Source: Chara braunii | Taxonomy: Eukaryota > Streptophyta > Charophyceae > Charales > Characeae | NCBI GenBank assembly: GCA_003427395.1 | Contig: BFEA01000015.1 | Location: 4,371,183-4,392,321 of the forward strand | Length of the DNA stretch: 21,139 nucleotides | Reading direction: 5' to 3' | Position numbers and translations under genes: made by a program | Shown here: one piece after another, positions 16,099 to 21,139 of the stretch | How positions within the stretch are numbered: position 1 is the first letter of the stretch | Layout: the number at the start of each line of letters is the position of its first letter | Notes under the pieces: model-generated | What the model was told of the DNA's origin: nothing | Databases searched by the model: none | Seen by the model: the letters and a program-made list of their open reading frames with translations, nothing else

Positions 16099-16454
16099 TG
16101 CAGCGGGCCTCTATCTGCCCTGACCTACAGTTAGGGTCTATCCGGCTATTTGCCAGTTCGGCCTGTGAGACCAGACCGTGGCCTGACCCCACAGGTACTG
16201 TTCAGTCCAATCCCATCCTACCCGGTACCACGGTCGGTACCACGCCAGTCCAGTGCAGTCCAATCAGTCCGTTGGGGGTATACCCCAGCTGCAGTCTGTA
16301 CTTCGTCATTCTTCATTTTTGCAGTGTTGGAGTACGTGCGGTGTTGAGTCTGCGTCGGAGCTGTGCTGTCCCTTCCAGCTCCATCTCCACTTCCTCCTTC
16401 CTCAACCCCTTCTTCTCCATCCTGTTGGACCGCCATCCCGGCTGGTCCGGCACA
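16099..16454 (+). repeat. Right LTR (356 bp)
   Basis: TG...CA ends, co-linear with 5153-5514. Differences include a 4-bp gap after CCCCACAGG, an altered pentanucleotide block and scattered substitutions (about 25 by eye), many of them C/T or G/A. The GGGGTATACCCC palindrome (16275-16286) is unchanged. Confidence 0.95.
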
Positions 16455-16459
16455 TTGCT
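16455..16459 (+). repeat. Target-site duplication, right copy (TTGCT)
   Basis: Pairs with TTGCC at 5148-5152 with one mismatch. Confidence 0.8.
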
Positions 16460-16740
16460 TGTCTCCCCAGGTGAAACATGTTACTCACAAAGGTGTCGCT
16501 TTGGATTGCCGAGAAGTGCCCTAGTAGGAGAGCTCTCCTGTCCCATAGCCATGGAACTCCAGGGACCATTTGTCTTTAGATCTTGTCCTACCACATCCAT
16601 GTGAGTGTTGCTGATGGACATTGGAGGAAAATGTGCTCGATTGTCTCCGCTCAATTCCGTGAGGGAAAATTTTCGGTGCAGCGCAAGCACTACGGGAGGA
16701 TCTTGCCCTGATGTTCCAAATGTGAGTGATCAACCAGCCA
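16455..16740 (-). pseudogene. LINE zf-RVT zinc-binding region
   Basis: After LHRCLPTNNWLVDHSHLEHQ, the minus-strand frame reads Cys-x2-Cys, ETIEHIFLQC and PSATLTWMW, the C-x2-C...E-x2-H-x4-C pattern of the zf-RVT finger in plant-type LINEs. In-frame stops interrupt it at three points: before the first Cys, between the fingers and after WMW. It continues in another frame as PWLWDRRALLLGHF to the LTR edge at 16455. Confidence 0.85.
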
Positions 16741-18078
16741 ATTATTTGTTGGTAGGCATCGATGTAATATCTGCCACTGGAGTGACGTAATCTTGGCCAG
16801 TTTGGTTTTGTAGTTGTGGAACCAATGTATGGGGGTCAGGAGTTGCCTGTCTGTGTTCAGATGCCTTTGCCATCTGTCGATCACTTTATCCTTTAGCATC
16901 CGTCGCGGACGAAGCATCCTATATGTTGATTTCACAAACAGTTTAGATAGCTTCATGTTCTTGGATGTGCCTGCTACAGGGGGTCTGTCGGGGCTCCACA
17001 CCCATTCCTCTCGGTTCAGAGGTAGCCGCTCAATCGGGGTCCCGGGGCGAAAGGCTCGTCGCTCCTCCCCTTTTGTCCTAACCCTCATTCCGTATAAGCG
17101 TATTTTCTCAATCCACACGAACGGGTCTCTGCTTCCGGAAAGGAGGTCATTTCTTCCTACCATATATTTTTTAATTAGGGCATCATCTGTCCGTACCATA
17201 TGAACCAGACCCACCCAGCCATTCTCTCCCGCTTCTCTCACCTAGTCCCTCTTTCTAAGTGTACACCCTTTTGTAGGATAGGTAGCCAACCAACCAGGAA
17301 GGCTTTAAGGATTTCTTTAAAGACTGCTTCAGTGTTGTGACAATAGCGCAGCACAACCTTCAATTGTTCCAGGAGTTTCCAATCCCTCCGGACATCATCC
17401 CAAATATCACCTACCCGCATCACCCCCTTTTTTACCCAGCCTTTCCACGGGGCATCCCAAGCACAAAAGATTCAGTTGTTTGAGTGCGTTACCAAACATT
17501 TCCAAATAGGGGTTGCCTTGCCACTTTCTCCCACCTCTCAGGGGCCGTCCTATTTGGAGGGGTAGCTTCCTCCATGTTTTTATCATGTGGCCCCAGCAGC
17601 CGTTGTTCGTCCCCGTCGTGCCTCGTGGTTTGCGTGGGATTTTCCAATAACGGTCATCGAGCTAAGATAAGGGATCAGTTGATGTGCGGACGGAGGGTGT
17701 CAGGCGTGCGATCTATTCCATGGCCAGGGGTCTCCAGGAAAGGGGATTCTCAAAAATCAATCGGATGATCCACTGCAAGATCAGCGCCGGATTCAGAGTA
17801 GAGGGATCAAGGATGCCCAATCCCTCTTTAACTTTGGGCTGCACTACCGAGTCCCAAGCCACCCGACTGATTGTGTTAGTACTTTCATTCACCCCTTTCC
17901 AAAGGAAGGCTGTCACTTTACGTTTCAGGGAATTGAGGGTGGAAACACTCAGTGGCCAAAACACGGATTTGTACTAGAGAGTTGCCAACACCACATTGTT
18001 AATTACTAAGGTTCGTCCAAAAAATGATGTGTGTTTGTGATTCCAAAGGGACAATTTTTGCAAGGTCGGGGTTGCAAG
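16741..18078 (-). pseudogene. LINE thumb and inter-domain region
   Basis: The minus-strand reading includes FWPLSVSTLNSLKRKVTAFLWKG and AWDSVVQPKVKEGLGILD (about 17960-17800), the W-G...W..V..P...GGLG-x-x-D block that follows the RT in LINEs. After a decayed part (17240-17710) comes 17241-16690, with KYMVGRNDLLSG, WSPDRPPVAG, KSTYRMLRPR and ITSLQWQILHRCLP, the lead-in to the zinc finger. Stops near 17712 and between 17240 and 17420 break it. Confidence 0.8.
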
Positions 18079-19244
18079 TCACTCGTCATTTTCCAATGGG
18101 CAGCCTCGGGCTGTTATTTTGACTCCTAAGATACGAATAGGGGTCTGCGGGGGTATCCAGGATATGTGCGGTTCGTCTGGTGGGTGTCCTCCTTGTTGGT
18201 GGAGCCACCATCCCAACGTTTTCTGACCCCAATTGACTGTCATGTCCAAGAGGGAGCAAAAAAGGGTCATGAGTCGTTTTAATTCATCCAAAAAAATTTC
18301 CGTGGTCTCTACCAGAACCGTAAGGTCATCCGTAAATAAAAAGCATATGGGGTTCGCTTCCTCTGGGATTCCTGTTATTCGGATTCTTTTTAGGTTCCTA
18401 TTATGACGAAGGTTAGCAGCTAACGCCTCCATTACGACTATAAAGAGGAAGGGGGCTATAAGGTCCCCTTGCCGAACCGATCTCTCTAAACGGATCTCCG
18501 GAGCCAATAGACCATTCATCTGTACACGTGTTGTTGCATTCTGGTGTAGGATATGTACCCATCTTCTGAAGTCTGGTCCAAAGTTCAATTTCCTGAGGCA
18601 CATATCTAGGAAGATTCAATCGACATGATCATAGGCTTTTTCGAAGTCAATGAAGATGACGACAGCGTTGGATGCAGACTGTTGTGAAAGGCAGAGGACT
18701 TCATTGACTAGCAAGATGTTTTATTGGATGTTTCTTTTCCGGATAAAGCCTGTTTATAATATTTTTCATTACTTCGATCATTCTGTTAACAAGCGTATTG
18801 GACAACATCTTGTATAGTACCGTTAAGAGTGTGATCGGACGGTAGTTTCGAATATTCATTTTCTTCTTTTTGTGAAGAAGAGACAGGACCCCTTGCCCAA
18901 GCATCTCCCCGATTTCTCTCGACTCCCTGAGGGCCCTATAGAATGCCATAAGGTCATTTGCTTAGTAAGGGCCACAAGGTTTCCCAAAATTCCTTGGGGA
19001 ATCTTTCAATGCCCGGGGTTTTCTCCTTGTCCATTTGGAGGAGTGCTGGCCAGATTTCTTCCTTACTGACCGGTCTTTCGAGCCTATCCCTTTGTATTTG
19101 TGTAAGGCTCTTTTCCATTGGACGGAGAAAATCTTCTATATCAGTCGTTCGTCGGGGGTCCTGCGGTTGTGGTACATGTGAAGATAAAATATCATGATAA
19201 AAGGTTCTTGCTATTTTCATATGATGCATTGTGGAGGTCGCCAA
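18079..19244 (-). pseudogene. LINE reverse transcriptase domain
   Basis: Minus-strand order: SKEEIWPALLQMDKEKTPG and FPKEFWETLW (motif 1, about 19060-18970), NIRNYRPITLLTVLYKML (motif 2, about 18860-18800), FIDFEKAYDHVD (motif A, about 18655-18619), SVRQGDLIAPFLFIVVMEAL (motif B, about 18480-18425), FTDDLTVL (motif C, 18325-18336 for the FTDD) and KTLGWWLHQQGG. Frame changes occur at about 18950 and 18700, with a stop near 18618. The x-DD is Thr-Asp-Asp rather than the usual Ala-Asp-Asp. Not functional. Confidence 0.9.
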
Positions 19245-19420
19245 CTCGTCTGTTATAGGGTCTAAAAAAACTTCGATTATTGAGCGGTGTCGGTGCGAAT
19301 ACCCTTACAAGGGTATCCGCCCTGGTTTTTGCAAGTAACAAAAAATTGTTTGGCTTAAAGTTTAAGTATACCGCGCTAAGCGCGATTGCGTTGACTAGGT
19401 GGTTTACCACAATAGCGAGT
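19245..19420 (-). pseudogene. LINE pre-RT segment and 5' truncation point
   Basis: NFKPNNFLLLAKTRADTLVRVF on the minus strand (about 19375-19300) aligns with the KFFSLTRIRTQRTSIEAL segment of the plus-strand copy. Nothing LINE-like is seen beyond about 19380-19420, which sets the truncation point. The palindrome ATACCCTT-AC-AAGGGTAT sits at 19299-19316. Confidence 0.6.
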
Positions 19421-20332
19421 GTGTGAGCGCACAGGTTTAAGGCGCCCGTGATTCTTTTCTGTTGTTGATCGTAAGAGTCGGCTTGGACCTCGGTCGTTTT
19501 GCTTAGGTGATATTAAATACTATTTCATTTTTTATTAAACCAGGATTTATGAAATTTTTTTTTTTCGGTCTAGTACGACCGACGGTTCAGTGAGCATATA
19601 CGGACATGCGGTGGATCCAGATGATGGGACCTGATGGATACAGCCAAACATGGACAGCCACGACACGGAATTTCGATGGCCGCGCGCGTCGGCATAGGCT
19701 GAGGAGTGGCACAGACCGCTTTCGCGACCCGGGACAACCGCGCCGTACCACTTTATTTAGGATTCTGTTACTGCCGGTACCAGGCTTGGGCTTAGCCCTA
19801 TAGGTTATGACATTGGGCTGACGCTATGGAGGTTCGGGGATCGAGCTCGGTAGGGCATCGGCGCAGCAACTACAGCGAAGCATCGCGGAAGGAACCGGTG
19901 GGGTGGAGGGCCGCCAGGGCTATCCCCTTCGGTTTTGTTTACAGGGGCGGCGGCAGGCCTGATCCACGAGACTGACGTGGCGCCAACAGCCCCGCTGTCC
20001 CCCAGCTCTATTTTTTTTTTTTTTATTCTACTTCTCTTTTCCTGTTTTATTTATCAAGCCCCGTTCAAGGACGCGAGACCGCGATGGAATCATGTGGGGG
20101 TGTGTTGTATTCGCGGGATCGCCTGTTGTGCAATTACAAATTGTTTTCGTGGCTACACTGCGGCCGCGCCCTATTTTGCATTATAACGTGGTGCCGTGGG
20201 CGGAACACGGGGCAATGATTGTTTTAAGGGCCTGCGGGGGCCGTAGCCCGTGGGGTCCGTGGTCGTGGCTTCCCTCGCTTCCCACTGGGAGAACGTCGAT
20301 ACGCCCCGAGCGGGCCGCCGGACGGCGACAGG
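19421..20332. other. GC-rich anonymous sequence with two poly-T tracts
   Basis: No domain-bearing frame on either strand. Poly-T runs at about 19555-19566 and 20011-20024 may be tails of minus-strand retroposons or expanded simple sequence. Since LSU rRNA fragments follow, some of this may be highly diverged rDNA or rDNA spacer, but I could not align it. Confidence 0.4.
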
Positions 20333-20397
20333 GAAAATTTGCTGCTACCACCAAGGTCTGTACTGGACCCAGTCCGCTAAGGCCCATGCTCGGGCCT
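20333..20397 (-). rRNA. LSU (25S/28S) rRNA-derived fragment, minus strand
   Basis: The reverse complement of 20333-20363 closely matches the universally conserved LSU segment with GATCTTGGTGGTAGTAGCAA (here GACCTTGGTGGTAGCAGCAA, followed by ATTTTC). Upstream on the minus strand, GGCCCGAGC...GGGCCTTAGCGGAC resembles the preceding GC-rich helix. It is diverged, in the opposite orientation to the next fragments, and isolated from its natural neighbours, so it is a pseudogene fragment rather than part of a working rRNA gene. Confidence 0.75.
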
Positions 20398-20533
20398 TAC
20401 GGCAGGCCGAGCCTTTAGTACCGTGGCCAGCTGTTTGGAGGGGAGTCTGGCCAGTGGAAGCCCGAAGGGGTGGTCGGCTTCGAACAACACTGAGGGGGTT
20501 GTGGTGACGGCCTGCCGAGCAGTGACCAAGTGC

Positions 20534-20608
20534 GTATAGGGGTGAAAGACTAATCTAACCGCCTAGTACCTGGTCCTCTCCGAAGTTTCCCTCCGAATGG
20601 CTGGAGCC
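20534..20608 (+). rRNA. LSU (25S/28S) rRNA-derived fragment, repeat copy 1
   Basis: GTATAGGGG-GAAAGACTAATC-AACC, CTAGTA-CTGG and CTCCGAAGTTTCCCTC, then GGCTGGAGC, match the conserved eukaryotic cytosolic LSU segment in order, with about ten substitutions. The bases just upstream (GGCCTGCCGAGCAGTGAC) loosely resemble the preceding rRNA helix, so the copy may start earlier. It is followed at once by sequence that should lie upstream of it in rRNA. Confidence 0.85.
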
Positions 20609-20612
20609 AGTA

Positions 20613-20757
20613 AGGGTGAGGCCAAAGGGAACTCTGGCTGAGGCTTGCAGTGATACTGAAGTGCAAATCGTTCATCGGGCCTGGGTTTAGGGGCGAAGAA
20701 TCCGCGACCCGTCTAGCAACCGATCCCCTCCGAAGATTCGCCAGGCCGACCGGCTGT
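20613..20757 (+). rRNA. LSU (25S/28S) rRNA-derived fragment, repeat copy 2
   Basis: GGTGAGGCCAAAGGGAACTC, CTGAGG, GATACTGAAGTGCAAATCGT and GGGTTTAGGGGCGAA match the LSU stretch immediately upstream of copy 1 in a normal gene. It then runs on into a strongly diverged second version of the copy-1 segment (CCCGTCTAGCAACCGATCCC, CTCCGAAGATTCGCC, CCGGCTG). The two copies therefore form a head-to-tail duplication of one LSU region. Confidence 0.8.
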
Positions 20758-21119
20758 TGGACCACGCGGTGTGTTGAGTATAGGCAAGGCGGGCAGCACT
20801 GCTCTACAGGTGACGGGGCCCAGCACGGAAGAAAGAGGGCTGGGAGATATGCTGGGCGCAGTGAGACAGAGGGCGGACGGGCGAACTGCGCAGAGCAAAG
20901 AGAGGCCAGCAAAAGTTGGCCGAACGTGGACGTAGGTCCCGCCAGATGCATTCGCAGCAAGAAGGGTGATGCCGGGGAGACATTCAGGCCACAGCCCGAC
21001 AGGGGGGACGAGTGTTAAGGCAGCAGAGAGAGAGAGGGAACGGGGCGGAGCGCTGCCGTAAAGAGGAGCGCAGTACAGAGCGTGACGAGCGCAGCGGGAG
21101 GTAGCGGGCGCTGCAGAAA
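20758..21119. other. Purine-rich GC sequence, no gene assigned
   Basis: G and A dominate, with many GAG/GGA/AGCG words and a GAGAGAGAGAGG run at about 21025-21038. A few words (for example GTTAAGGCAGCAG at about 21014) recall later LSU rRNA segments, but not well enough to call. It could be further diverged rDNA. The window end cuts it. Confidence 0.4.
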
Positions 21120-21139
21120 GCGAAGGAGGATACCGGAGT

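Larger units (their letters stand above)
5153..16454 (+). mobile_element. Ty3/gypsy chromovirus LTR retrotransposon, full length, defective
   Basis: About 11.3 kb: LTR, initiator-Met PBS, a 3.1-kb leader, gag, PR-RT-RNase H-integrase with chromodomain, a 1-kb 3' untranslated region and a second LTR. The order PR-RT-RH-IN and the C-terminal chromodomain place it among chromoviruses. It is bounded by TG...CA termini and a 5-bp duplication and sits inside a minus-strand LINE. By eye the two LTRs differ at roughly 25 aligned positions plus a few indels, so the insertion is not recent. At least five frame changes, four premature stops, a DSG-to-DSK change in protease and a lost integrase Asp make it non-autonomous. 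The length comes mostly from the leader. Confidence 0.95.
16455..19380 (-). mobile_element. APE-type LINE, minus-strand copy, 5' part as preserved (host of the LTR insertion)
   Basis: Same family as the plus-strand LINE at 1332-4042. On the minus strand it runs from a KFLLLAKTRAD-like segment at about 19360 through the RT, thumb and zinc finger to the LTR boundary at 16455, and resumes at 5152. No endonuclease domain is found upstream of 19380, so the copy is 5'-truncated, as is common for LINEs. It complements the plus-strand copy: this one keeps the 3' half that the other lost. Multiple frame changes and stops are present. Confidence 0.9.

Noticed and set aside
19606-19803. Plus-strand frame in the GC-rich region, possible host exon
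   Set aside because: Short, no domain, no splice-site pattern or homologous context, and flanked by repeat and rRNA debris.
20082-20140. Resemblance of GATGGAATC...GTGGG to another LSU rRNA segment
   Set aside because: Match too short and interrupted; noted only as a lead for a model-based search.
1-21119. CRISPR array, prokaryotic operon, phage or plasmid system
   Set aside because: No regularly spaced direct repeats of CRISPR type, no ribosome-binding-site-led gene strings; all recognised features are eukaryotic.

Overview
This window looks like nuclear DNA from a eukaryote, most likely of the green-plant lineage (land plant or streptophyte alga). The evidence is a chromodomain Ty3/gypsy retrotransposon with an initiator-Met-tRNA primer site, two APE-type LINE copies, a U2 snRNA 5' domain, eukaryotic cytosolic LSU rRNA fragments and degenerate plant-type telomere motifs. 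No bacterial gene organisation and no intact host gene is visible. Nearly everything recognisable is decayed mobile DNA. The species cannot be named from the sequence.

Layout. 1-945: simple repeat, a poly-T-headed retroposon-like repeat, a small repeat cluster and otherwise anonymous sequence. 946-1026: U2 snRNA 5' domain with altered branch-site-pairing bases and no Sm site. 1340-4042: plus-strand LINE pseudogene (endonuclease, linker, reverse transcriptase), broken by frameshifts and truncated after the RT. 4036-4517: a nested fold-back structure framed by CT/GA microsatellites. 4540-5152 and 16455-19380: the two halves of a second LINE of the same family on the minus strand, 5'-truncated and ending in poly-A at about 4596-4615. 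5153-16454: an 11.3-kb Ty3/gypsy chromovirus inserted into that LINE. 19400-21119: GC-rich DNA with shuffled LSU rRNA pieces in both orientations and two poly-T tracts.

The nested insertion is the best supported reading. The element has TG...CA LTRs of 362 and 356 bp, and a primer-binding site one base after the left LTR. It is flanked by a near-identical 5-bp target duplication (TTGCC / TTGCT). If the element and one duplication are removed, the minus-strand LINE reading frame runs straight through the junction. The element encodes Gag, protease, RT, RNase H and integrase with GPY/F and chromodomain, but has several frameshifts, at least four premature stops, a changed protease active-site triad and a lost integrase catalytic aspartate. 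It cannot be autonomous.

Points most worth a second look are the fold-back element at 4073-4328, the U2-derived segment, the scrambled LSU rRNA block, the unusually long repeat-rich 5' leader of the retrotransposon, and a proline-rich insertion inside its RNase H domain. I did not find a convincing new defence, metabolic or regulatory system.
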